A stretch of 64,000 bases of DNA, taken from Spongilla lacustris (taxonomy: Eukaryota; Porifera; Demospongiae; Spongillida; Spongillidae). Below are positions 31,201 through 41,124 of the stretch, in pieces. Each line of letters opens with the position of its first letter. Positions within the stretch are counted from its first letter, which is position 1. The notes under the pieces were generated by a model, which was given only the letters and a program-made list of their open reading frames with translations, made no database searches and had not been told where the DNA came from. Both the position numbers and the translations under genes were made by a program. The DNA lies in assembly GCA_949361645.1 (NCBI GenBank), contig OX442427.1:2530179-2594178 (forward strand). Reading direction: 5' to 3'.

Positions 31201-33503
31201 AGTTCTAACAACAAAAGAATTGACATGCTGGTGAAATAAAATTGATATAATCTTATGGTTAATTAATGTTGATAAAAGTTCCCAAGACCCCTATTCATTT
31301 CATTAATGTTAATACGTGTAGGGTTGGTGGTTAGTTAAAAGCTGCAAACTGTACTTAATTAACTGCTTCCATTTAGAAGTTATTCAAGATTGAAATCTTG
31401 ATTTTTTTATCTTCTCAATGTACTTGATTTAGGGGCCATTGTATCCCATCCGAGGTACAAATATTTACCCCGTCATGCATTCCAAGCGCATTTTTTCACT
31501 GAACGTGTGATACCTATATGGAACCACTTACCCCATGATGTTGTCACTTCATTGAACATTACAGTATTTCGTACCTGACTTATATCTGTTGACCTATCAC
31601 CCTTTTGTGTGTTATATCCCTATCCATGTTTAGGCAGTTTGTAAGTGCACGTATACATCGTGCCACTACTTGCCTTTTTGCATATGTACATGTGTATGTG
31701 TGTTTATATGTATGCAATCAAATCAAATCAAAATCAAATCAAATCAAATTAAATCGATTTAGTGGTTTGATTTTATTCGGCCAAACTGATATTTTTAAAA
31801 TTCAAGGAAATGTTGGCTTTTGAATGCCTCTAAAATGGTACATGTAGGTTTTAATTGGGTGTTATTGGGAATTATTTTTAAGTTTGTATACATCAACATT
31901 TAAGCTCACAACATTGGAGCATTTACCAGCAATCTTAACTGCTTGTGGTTAATTTATGAACAATTTTCCATGATTGTGAATCATCCTGTATATAAACATG
32001 CAATTTTCTCCTAAAGGAATTTTGTATTGTCTTTGGATTTACATGTATTGCATCCATTCTTTCTGGGGTTTTTTTGTTGTTGCACTTTTGGGAGTGTATA
32101 ACTGTTGCCTCTGTTACTTCATACTTTGTGCTACATAGGCTGATGAGCTGTTGTAATGTGCACTCTACAAATGCAATTTTCTATTCACATTCATATGATA
32201 TACACTGTACATGTACATGTACATGTGAAAGATTATGCAATCAATTGATTTGATTGGACAACCATAGCTTGTTCTGTCACAAATTTTTATATCATCAGAT
32301 ATACTAGAGGGTCAAAAATAAGGTATTGACTCATATTTGGTTGCTATGGTGATTAGCTTTAGTTTTTGTTATACTTGAAATTGTGATTTTGGCAAGATAT
32401 GCCTTAAATTGGTGCACCTTACCAAACAATAACTCACCCATAGCCAGGAAGTCTGGCAGGGAGGATGGTTTAATATACAGACTGCGGGACTTCTAAAAGT
32501 GTTTAGCCCAATATATACAAAAAGCCAGAGAGCAGTCACCTTTGGGCCTTATGCAAAAAATCTTAAAGACAATACCTTGAGAAGGCAGAACTTGGGAGGG
32601 ATCAACTGATCCTCTTGATCCTCCCCCACCCCCCAGCTATGGGCCTGCAACAAAGCAAATTTGCTCCCTGATTTCCTTTTTTTAAAATACACCCATCAAA
32701 AACATCTGGAAAGTGTTGTATTGACTATCAATCAATCTGCTCATAATAATGCCTACATGTACCACACATCTTACTGTGTTTAAAAGCCGGTTGATTGCAT
32801 GGGTAAAAATATATAAGGGTAATCTCGAGTTTGCGCATTACCCTTACAGTCAAAAACACCTTCTTTCATCTGATGAAATGTACATAATATCTGATGACAT
32901 GTACATAATACATAATACATGCATACCTATACATGTACTTTCATGTTGATACATGTACATTTGTACATGTATGTACCAGTAATGTGAATATCACTTAATG
33001 CAGGTTAATGATGTGGAACTTGTGACTTTATCCCCAGCCATGCCTCAGGTCCACCTGGGACTGCTGTGCCCTCTGTTATTACAGTGGATATAGAAGAATC
33101 CTTCCTCTACCTCATAGTCATGAGTGATGGAGTGTACAAGAGCATTGAGGCAGCAGTAGATGAAGCCCAGACCATTGGTGCCAACCAGGTTCTGGCCAAC
33201 ATGGTACATGCCTCTGCTCAAACACCAGGTGTGGAGTTCAGCTCCATAGCACAGAGCACACTGGACCAAGTGGCCCATCTCCATGAGGAGGCCTTCCAGA
33301 GGAGTGCTCATCAAGACATCAGATCTCCAAAGGCCACAGCATGTCACAAGAGGGATAATATGACTTTAGTAGTATATACCTTCATAGGACCACATCAACC
33401 AGAGGTGTGCCCATGTGCATATGATAGATGTGTATATTTGGGCACATGCAGCATAGCATGTACATGTAACTATACTGAATTGTATAGTATATTTATCATG
33501 TAA
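25261..33503 (+). CDS. TAB1-like PPM/PP2C-family phosphatase, beta type, copy 1 (about 399 aa)
   Basis: Exons are 25261-25626, 27572-27939 and 33038-33503 (366, 368 and 466 nt), with phases 0 and 2 closing. The start at 25261 is preferred over 25213 because it aligns with the alpha start and has an ACC before ATG. Visible motifs are SRPDHANEDRH, FDGHDG, SGGCTAVVAVV, NVGDSRAVV, NEDELKRLEQLGLD, TRSIGDYNIK, LMVMSDG-type (here YLIVMSDGVYK) and CHKRDNMTLVVYTF. All expected metal-binding aspartates are present, so activity is plausible. The tail after VVYTF (FIGPHQPEV and about 30 further residues) is unlike copy 2 and may reflect an unrecognised splice. Intron 2 is 5.1 kb and holds a foldback element, a TIR element and a repeated segment; intron 1 holds another foldback and an alpha-exon relic. 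Confidence 0.8.
26332..26798. mobile_element. Foldback (long inverted-repeat) element in beta-1 intron 1
   Basis: Two arms of roughly 200 bp (about 26332-26540 and 26590-26798) are imperfect reverse complements. Examples are TGTATTTACAAAGCAGTCC versus GGACTGCTTTGTAAATACA, and GGTCTTCAACATGCTGTAT versus ATACAGCATGTTGAAGACT. The outer ends read CCTGGGGCAAAAAACG and its approximate complement ending TTTTCCCCGGG. The paralogous site at about 53842-53862 reads GCTAGTTAATTAGTTCAAC without the insert, so the insertion postdates the segmental duplication; at most a 2-bp TT is repeated at the junction. It is noncoding. Confidence 0.8.
26806..28210 (+). repeat. Direct repeat of about 250 bp flanking beta-1 exon 2
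   Basis: The stretch from TCAACTTGTTACACTTTCGG (about 26806-27060) recurs at about 27949-28210, immediately after the exon-2 donor. Shared blocks include GTAATGAGGCTCACAGT, GATGATGTTGAATGAAAT, AGACCCAAAATAGCATGAAC and TTTTGAAATTG. The second alpha/beta pair has only the upstream copy (53850-54110). Exon 2 of beta-1 therefore sits between direct repeats, a footprint of local duplication or unequal exchange. Confidence 0.75.
27407..27460 (+). pseudogene. Relic of alpha-type exon 1 tail inside beta-1 intron 1
   Basis: About 54 bases match the end of alpha exon 1 (AAATGAGCAAGTACATTGAAG and GGCAACGATAAG) and end in CCC followed by a GTATGT donor-like sequence, as in the alpha gene. The downstream sequence up to exon 2 also follows alpha intron 1 (GAAAGAGAGA.ATCTGAA.AT). 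The beta gene uses a different exon 1, so this is a leftover from an alpha gene. Confidence 0.8.
28352..29160. mobile_element. Foldback element with about 370-bp arms in beta-1 intron 2
   Basis: The left arm starts GATATGGGACAGTGTCCAGC and runs to about 28736. The right arm runs from about 28796 to GCTGGACACTGTCCCATAT at 29160. Long internal blocks pair (for example GGGCTTGTGGGGTTATAA, GTTCCCACACCATTTCTC, ATCCGTTACGGAGATACAGT). The loop is about 60 bp. The outermost about 40 bp of the left end is duplicated in tandem (28287-28375). The RNA or single strand would form a very long hairpin. It is noncoding; the open frames on its arms are by-products. Confidence 0.85.
31136..31988. mobile_element. 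TA-flanked TIR element enclosing a LINE 3'-end relic
   Basis: The left end is TA then CAGGGTGTTACACAATCAAG. The right end is the reverse complement of CAGGATGATTCACAATCATG followed by TA. Inner parts (AAAATTGTTYATAAATTA) also pair. TA flanks and CAG termini resemble Tc1/mariner-type MITEs. Inside, at 31441-31581, a plus-strand frame reads YLPRHAFQAHFFTERVI, PIWNHLPHDVVTSLNI, VFRT and stop, the usual C terminus of CR1/jockey-type reverse transcriptases. A (TCAAA)n-like tail at 31718-31758 follows, as expected at a LINE 3' end. A solo copy of the terminal repeat is at 11690. Confidence 0.6.
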
Positions 33504-34074
33504 GATGGCTTTATCATCAATACGGTTTGTTGCCATCATGAGTTTTTTTGCCCATTGTATTCAAGAAGGTGGTACATGTACATGTAGAGCAGTGTCCTAT
33601 GTCTTTGCAATTGCTTTAGGTTTAAGTGAGAATTTTCAGGGAGCACTGGCTAATTGTAGTACCTCCACCTTTCTGAAACTGAACATGAATATGCATTTGT
33701 TGTCCAGTATGGTCATGTGTGCTTATTTAATGCCGATTACAGAACACTTCAGTTGGCACACATACATGTATATACATGTACATGTATATGGATAGTTAAT
33801 CACAACCTTGTATAGTGATCAAGATGGACCACAACATGTTGCAAAAGGGTATAGTAATGTGCACCTTTTCTGATCGCTTATATGTACATGCACACATCCG
33901 AGCATGGGAGCTACAATTTCACTGTGTGTATTTAGTCACACTCTAAAGCCAATGTCCATTTACGTTTACATGTACAATATACTACATTTCTACATATTTT
34001 GATTACCAGCAGTAATGTAAAATCATCGGCGCGGGCAATACAATAAAATCCAAGAGACATGTTTATGCATATGC

Positions 34075-37000
34075 ATGCATCTGAAAGATCAGTGCATTTT
34101 CCACATACAGGGCATGCTAAGACAGTATACAAAGAAGGGAAGCTTGAAGGTCTCATTGAAAGAAAAAGATGACCAGTTGGAAAGAATGGAAGCTGTATTG
34201 AAAAAAATGGATGAAGAGAATAAAAGACCTGATGCCTCATTGACAGAGAAGGACAAAAAGGATAAAAGACTGGAGACTTCTTTGAAAAAGAAGGATGAAG
34301 AGAGTAAAAGACTGGAGGTCTCATTGACAGAGAAGGACAAAAAGGATAAAAGACTGGAGACTTCTTTGAAAAAGAAGGATGAAGAGAGTAAAAGACTGGA
34401 GGTCTCATTGACTAAGAAGGACAAAAAGGATAAAAGACTGGAGACTTCTTTGAAAAAGAAGGATGAAGAGAGTAAAAGACTGGAGGTCTCATTGACAGAG
34501 AAGGACAAAAAGGATAAAAGACTGGAGACTTCTTTTAAAAAGAAGGATGAAGAGAGTAAAAGACTGGAGGTCTCATTGACAGAGAAGGACAAAAAGGATA
34601 AAAGACTGGAGACTTCTTTGAAAGAGAAAGATGAAGAGAGTAAAAGACCGAAGGCCTCATTGAAAGAGAAGGACAAAAAGGATAAAAGACTGGATACTTA
34701 TTTGAAAGAGAAGGATGAAGAGAATAAAAGACTGGAGGCCTCTTTGATAGAGAAGGATGAAGAGAATAAAAGACTGGAGGCTTCTTTGAAAGAGAAGGAT
34801 GAAGAGAATAAAAGACTGGAGGCTTCTTTGAAAGAGAAGGATGAAGAGAATAAAAGACTGGAGGCTTCTTTGAAAGAGAAGGATGAAGAGAATAAAAGAC
34901 TGGAGGCCTCTTTGATAGAGAAGGATGAAGAGAATAAAAGACTGGAGGCTTCTTTGAAAGAGAAGGATGAAGAGAATAAAAGACTGGAGGCTTCATTGAA
35001 AGAGAAGGACAAAAAGGATAAAAGACTGGATACTTATTTGAAAGAGAAGGATGAAGAGAATAAAAGACTGGAGGCCTCTTTGAATGAGAAGGATGAAGAG
35101 AATAAAAGACTGGAGGCTTCTTTTAAAGAGAAGGATGAAGAGAATAAAAGACTGGAGGCTTCTTTTAAAGAGAAGGATGAAGAGAATAAAAGACTGGAGG
35201 CTTCTTTGAAAGAGAAGGATGAAGAGAATAAAAGACTGGAGGCTTCTTTGAATGAGAAGGATGAAGAGAATAAAAGACTGGAGGCTTCTTTTAAAGAGAA
35301 GGATGAAGAGAATAAAAGACTGGAGGCTTCTTTGAAAGAGAAGGATGAAGAGAATAAAAGACTGGAGGCTTCTTTGAATGAGAAGGATGAAGAGAATAAA
35401 AGACTGGAGGCTTCTTTTAAAGAGAAGGATGAAGAGAATAAAAGACTGGAGGCTTCTTTGAAAGAGAAGGATGAAGAGAATAAAAGACTGGAGGCTTCTT
35501 TTAAAGAGAAGGATGAAGAGAATAAAAGACTGGAGGCCTCTTTGATAGAGAAGGATGAAGAGAATAAAAGACTGGAGGCTTCTTTGAAAGAGAAGGATGA
35601 AGAGAATAAAAGACTGGAGGCCTCTTTGAAAGAGAAGGATGAAGAGAATAAAAGACTGGAGGCCTCTTTGAAAGATAAGGATGAAGAGAATAAAAGACTG
35701 GAGGTCACATTGAAAGAGAGGCAAGTTATATTGAACTATGGTTGTACATGTATTTATGTGTCAATGGTATACATGTAGATCAAGCGTACACAAGCGTGTA
35801 CATGTAGGTAAAAAACACCGCATCCATTGTCCTGTTATTCAATGGTGTATGAAACTTTAAACTGGACTAAACTGTAAGGCATCATTTTAAATTCACTTTG
35901 GAAGCATTGGGTCTGTAAATACGTAATAGAGGTGGAGAAGGATATTTTTGAATCAAATTGATGATGTGGAAATTATGTGGCAACAGGCATGACTAAATAA
36001 GCGAAAACACACCCCCGAACTAGCATACATGTAGGTTGCTTGTGGAAGCAGGTATTGTCTGTTAATACAAAAGTATCATGTTTTGTGGCTTAAAAAGTGC
36101 GAAAGTTGCAAAGTGAGTGGGGCTCCGCCCCAGACCCATGTAGCTCCCTCCCTCCCTCCCTCCCTCCCTCCCTCCCTCCCTCCCTCCCTCCCTCCCTCCC
36201 TCCCTCCCTCCCTCCCTCCCTCCCTCCCTCCCTCCCTCCCTCCCTCCCTCCCTCCCTCCCTCCCTCCCTCCCTCCCTCCCTCCCTCCCTCCCTCCCTCCC
36301 TCCCTCCCTCCCTCCCTCCCTCCCTCCCTCCCTCCCTCCCTCCCTCCCTCCCTCCCTCCCTCCCTCCCTCCCTCCCTCCCTCCCTCCCTCCCTCCCTCCC
36401 TCCCTCCCTCCCTCCCTCCCTCCCTCCCTCCCTCCCTCCCTCCCTCCCTCCCTCCCTCCCTCCCTCCCTCCCTCCCTCCCTCCCTCCCTCCGTGAGTATA
36501 ACTGAAGATAGGATGTTTCATCTAGCAGTGTCTCACAAAAAGTTGAGGGGGAACTCAATAGTGGTGTTGGAGGAGATACATTGTATTAATATAATTATTA
36601 TACATGTATATACATATATAGTAGAAAGAGAAGAAGAATGGGGGACATGGTTACTGTAAAATTAATTGTGATCACCTATAAATGGTTGTTTTTTTCAATT
36701 TGGAAATTGTGTTGTAACAACGATACGTACATGTACATGTGCATGATGTTCATGTACATGTACAGTAACAAAATTACAACCACAATGTGGTCAATATTAA
36801 TCCATTTTCTGTTTCCTCGTAAATTCTTCATTTCTGTATATTACATTTACATTTATGCGATAATGTGGGGTGTGCCCTTCCACAGGTCTGCTTAAAGAAT
36901 TTGTTTACAGGTACATATAAATAACATTCTACTGTTCTGTTGTTGTGTAATCCATGTACATGTTTGTACACATGTATATGCATTTAAATTAATGTAATGT

Positions 37001-40000
37001 TACATGTACACATCTATATGTACATGTTTGTACTCATTTAGCCGGCCCCATGTAGTAACACTTTGTTTATTGTGTCTATGTATGGAGGAAGATACAGGTT
37101 TCTGTTTCATATCAAAAGTAGTGTAGCATCCTGAATTAAAATAACTTACATGTACATGTACATGTACTGTATGGCCAACACCTTTTGACAACACCTGAAT
37201 TATTAATTAGACCCCATTTTTGCGATTGCATTTGTTTTTTAGCACAATGGCGTGATCAATACTTTATAATTGAATGTGAAGTTTGTGTATATACTCAGGA
37301 CCAAGGAGACAGGAGCTGATGTGTCCTGATGACATAATAATTGTATATGCAATGTAGAGAACGATATCCCCAGCTACATCTCCAATGAACAATTTGATAC
37401 GTGCTACTTTTAAAAGCCTTTTCTTGTATGTATGTTATATATTAAACATATAATGGTGGGACAATAATTACACAGTACATTATATAATGAATCATTTAAA
37501 AATAAAGCACAATACATAGAAAAACGCAAAGGATATCCTGTAGGGCAAGGAAGGGTGCACAGCACTGTTGTAAGGTCTGTGTATTTGTGATGTTACTAAA
37601 TATAGATGTGAGATGGAAATGGAGAGCTTGTTGGAAACAATGAAAAAAGAAAGGAAGGAGTTGTTGGAAGTGAAGGTGAGTATTGAAATGGACCTATTTT
37701 AGTCTTCTTTAACTGTTTTGTAGTTGTATCACCTACAGACTTTGGTTGAAGTTGTGTACTCACCGTATTAAGATCAATACAGTGCGTACGTGATACTAGA
37801 TCTTAAATTTTCTTGATTTTCATAACTGGGTGGTTCCAGATATTCAAAACTTGAAAATGGAATAAGCTTTACTAGCCATCTAGCAATAAGGGCAATTTAA
37901 ATGTATTGTGTCACGTTATTTTCGGGCCCGCATGTTTTTATTTTCTATTGTTTGTCCAAACACATTTTTTTGCCAATTTCTCCACTGTTTCACAACGGAT
38001 TACGCTGACTGCTGGTACATAACCACAGCATTGGACCTAGCACCTAACTGCACAGTCTGATTTTGAACCCAGGACACAGTTAAGGTTCTACTTGCCTACG
38101 AAGGCCAGTTTTTAGGATTTTCTTTAGGCATGTTTTATCCTGCATAAAGGTGAGCATGTAGGCACTCAAATGTACCTGTATCTGAAGAAGGTCTAGTTGT
38201 AGCATTATAAATCATTTTTACCATGAAATAAAAAGCACTCGCCACGGATTTAGTATACACTGATGCTGAAAAAAACCCAAGAGGTAACCCCAAGGGCTGG
38301 AGTAGCAATAAAGTGAGTGCAGCATGCGTAAAATGTGGCTAGATGTTTTATATTAGCTAAACATCTTGCCGACTTTTGTTTGAGCATCGTTTGGTGATAC
38401 TCCTTTGGAAAGATCCAGGTAGTACATGTACATGCTAGCTTTATTGCATCAATATCATGCCGGGATGAAGGCTTTGAGCTCCTTTGATGCATTGCTGGCA
38501 ATCACAGCTGCTGATCACCAAGATGTGATGGCTTGTGCATGCTGCAATCGCTTTATTGATACTGATTACCCTCGGAGCTTTTTATTGGCATCAGTGGCTC
38601 CCATATTGACTGCTTCCTCCTAGTTTGGGCTAATTGCCTAGTGTGGATGTGCCTTCAGTGCAGATCAATCCAGGTTGATCAGTTTTTTTTTTTATGGGTA
38701 CATATCCTATTAAATCACAAGGAAGTGACCTGGTGCTTTTAAAACCATATGAACCATTGATGCTGTAATCATGGAGGTTAGAATTTGTTTTTTGCAGTGA
38801 TCAATGGAAAGGAAAGAATTGTTGAAAACCACATTTATGATGTAATCCTGTCAGTAATCAATGTAGTTATAGCTGAAATGAATATACATAGAGTAGTACC
38901 TTATTATATACATGTATGTAACTACTATCACAGCAACTCAGATCAGAACTCAACGACAACTGCTTGACAACGAGAAATACAAGATCTGGACTAGTACAGT
39001 GCACACACATATATATTCTAAGTGACAAGTGTTCTAGAATGTTCTACTTGGTCATTCGTTTGCCACGTGCCTAGGTCATGCCTCCAATCATCACCTAGCA
39101 TTATGTCAGCCCTTCTACATATACATGCATGTTTGGTAAGTTAGAATTGTCATTTCCCACCAGATAATGAGCGAACAAAATTCAAGACACCTCCATGACC
39201 AGATACAACAGAAGGAGCAAGAACTCCATGACATTAGGCAGCAAAAGGAGCAAAGTGAACAAGAACTCCGTGCCATGAGGCAACAGATGGAACAAGAAAT
39301 CCATGCTATGAGGCAGCAGATGGAACAAGAAATCCATGCTATGAGGCAGCTGATGGAGGCATATGAACAGCAAGCTCAAAGGGCACATGGAATAGCAACT
39401 AGAGCAGAACAGGAACTTAGGTTGTTAAGGCAACAGGCTGAAATGCAACTGAAAGGTAACCTTGCTCCGTTAACTGTTGAAGACATTCCCAAAAACCCAG
39501 ATTATTTGAAATCATCTTGGAGAATACAAAGTGATGAAATACAAGTGATAGAAGGAAGGCCTCTTGGTGTGGGAGGATGGGGTGAGGTGAGGGTAGCTAT
39601 GTTCCGTGGTGTGAAGGTTGCTGCCAAGTTTATCCACGAGGCAATCATCTCTCCACATAATGTTGATCTATTTGTCAGGGAGATGAACATAGCGGCATGT
39701 GTACGACATCCCAACCTTCTGCTATTTATTGGAGCCTCACTGGAGGGAGACAAACATATGATCATTACAGAACTGATGCAGGCTGACCTCCGAAGCATAA
39801 TTTCTGTACTTTTGCAAGATCATGTGATCTCTATTGGCACAGATGTGGCCTGTGCTCTCAATTACCTACACCTAATGAAGCCTGACCCTATCATACATCG
39901 AGATGTTAGCAGTGCAAATGTGCTTCTAGAGCCAATTGGATCAGGGAATTGGAGGGCCAAGGTGTCTGACTATGGTTCTGCAAACTTTGTCTCCATGGTG

Positions 40001-40273
40001 ACAACCAAAGGCCCTGGAAATCCATCCTATGCAGCCCCAGAATCTTCTAATCCAGAAGTCCAGTCTCCAAAGATGGATGTGTACAGTTATGGCATACTCC
40101 TGCTTGAAATGGCCACTGGACAGTTCCCAGACCACAAACTACAAGCTACCCGACTTAAGACCCTGCAGTGGCATGAAATGGCAGTGCTGGTAAGAAGATG
40201 TATCAGTGTTGACCCTGCTAGCCGTATAGATATGAAGGAAGTACTACACTTGCTGCCACAGCTGAATAAATAG
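34075..40273 (+). CDS. Repeat-helix protein kinase: long 14-residue-repeat rod plus TKL-like kinase domain (about 941 aa)
   Basis: Exons are 34075 (or a splice start at 34111)-35720, 37606-37675 and 39164-40273. The phases (2, then 0) close to 942 codons. The first donor is GC (GAGAG then GCAAGT), the usual consensus for GC-AG introns. Exon 1 encodes about 37 tandem repeats like LEASLKEKDEENKR. Exon 2 continues the helix (ESLLETMKKERKELLEVK). Exon 3 starts with MRQQMEQEIHA-type coil, then a kinase domain. In the 368-residue last part: Gly loop LGVGGWGEV (133-141), VAAK Lys154, Glu172, HRD at 244-246, Asn251, DYG in place of DFG at 268-270, APE at 290-292 and DVYSYG. All catalytic residues are present. 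I expect an oligomerising cytosolic kinase; substrates are unknown. Further 5' exons may exist. Confidence 0.8.
34147..35720 (+). repeat. 42-bp (14-residue) coding minisatellite, about 37 units
   Basis: The 42-bp unit encodes LEASLKEKDEENKR or variants. The 5' third alternates two unit types (LETSLKKKDEESKR and LEVSLTEKDKKDKR), an 84-bp higher-order repeat; the rest is more uniform. With Leu1 at d and Leu5 at a, the next heptad places Lys8 at d and Asn12 at a. The core is therefore half polar, more typical of a weak coiled coil or a charged single alpha-helix. Long open frames on the opposite strand are shadows of this regular repeat. Confidence 0.9.
35721..37605. other. Predicted GC-AG intron containing a CCCT satellite
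   Basis: It is bounded by GCAAGT and TATAG. It contains the (CCCT)n tract at 36144-36491 and ACATGT runs, and no other coding signal. Confidence 0.6.
36144..36491. repeat. Uninterrupted (CCCT)n tetranucleotide satellite, about 87 units
   Basis: A perfect run of CTCC/CCCT over 348 bp gives open frames in several registers (SLPP on plus, GREG on minus) that are not genes. It is a polypurine/polypyrimidine strand asymmetry capable of triplex or, on the G-rich strand, quadruplex structures. It lies inside the kinase gene's intron 1 and would be transcribed as a C/U-rich tract. Confidence 0.95.
37676..39163. other. Kinase gene intron 2; possible decayed extra coil exon
   Basis: A sequence near 38802-38835 (ATGGAAAGGAAAGAATTGTT) resembles the short coil exon at 37606-37675 (GAAAGGAAGGAGTTGTTGGA) and follows TTTTTTGCAG. 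It runs quickly into a stop in the matching frame, so it is noted as a possible dead exon duplicate only. Confidence 0.4.
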
Positions 40274-41124
40274 GTTAAATACTCATCTAGATGTAGGTTT
40301 GGCTGATGATTATTTGTATGATTTATCTATATTTACTTGATTGATAATTTTTAGAGCTGTACAAATTATTTTTTAACAATTCTAAATGAAAAAATTTTCA
40401 TCAATTGCATAGACATACATGTAAATTACACATCATACATGTACAAACTAAAGGACAATAAAATGGAATGATTGCATGGTCCTGTGGAGTCTGTTGTTGA
40501 TGTAGAAAGGCTTCCCTTGACACCTGAGGTCATGGACATGAAGGAGCCACTGAGTCTGAGGTGGATGGACCCCTTATATCTTGCAAGATTTGTACAGATA
40601 AACATTCTTCGATGAACTCCTTCCATTGATTCATACGTAATTTGTCATTGGACAAACTGTGTAGTTACTGTGAAGTCTAAGCATTTAGCACAAAATGCAG
40701 AGTTAGTAAAAGTCCACCCAGGAAAAACGACAAGAAGAATAAAGGTAGAAATGAAACGTGACTCGAAATTTAAATGATACAATCCTATTGTCACATGTAC
40801 AGTTATTTGAATGCTGCTCCAATTGGGTAAAGCCAGATGAGATGAATCAATGGAAGGAGTTCATCGAAGATGAAGGAAATGATAGAATCAAGAAATGGAG
40901 GATTCATCATTCATTGCCTCACCTGGAGGAGCCCACTACTCACTACACTCTGTCACATGTTAGATCAGATACCTCACATTCAAGGCTTCAGAAAACAAGA
41001 CAGTTGGTACCCCCTCATTGCATTGTCCTCTAAGAAATGCAACACTTTCGGGGTTGATCGATTATTATGATGGTTATAATTAGCTAGTAACCATAATGAG
41101 CAATAAGTGATAATAACGTATGCC
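40274..41124. other. Intergenic stretch with a 29-bp inverted repeat
   Basis: The sequence ATGAATCAATGGAAGGAGTT plus nine further bases (ending TCATCGAAGA) occurs on the minus strand at 40607-40635 and on the plus strand at 40842-40870, about 206 bp apart. A plus frame around 40802-41033 (CSNWVKPDEMNQWKEFIEDE, then IKKWRIHHSLPHLEEP) looks protein-like and follows an AG acceptor, so a small exon or gene fragment is possible. I do not recognise it. Confidence 0.35.

Noticed and set aside
33045..33347. Minus-strand frame MTCCGLWRSDVL-type, also seen at 20608, 45599 and 55489
   Set aside because: It recurs only because it is the reverse strand of the conserved TAB1-like terminal exon.
33932..35724. 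Long minus-strand frames (SFSFNEAS-, LFQRGLQSFILF-type repeats)
   Set aside because: They are antisense shadows of the regular 42-bp coding repeat, which is open in several frames by construction.
36083..36558. Long SLPP/GREG open frames on both strands
   Set aside because: They are translations of a perfect CCCT tetranucleotide satellite and stop at its edges.
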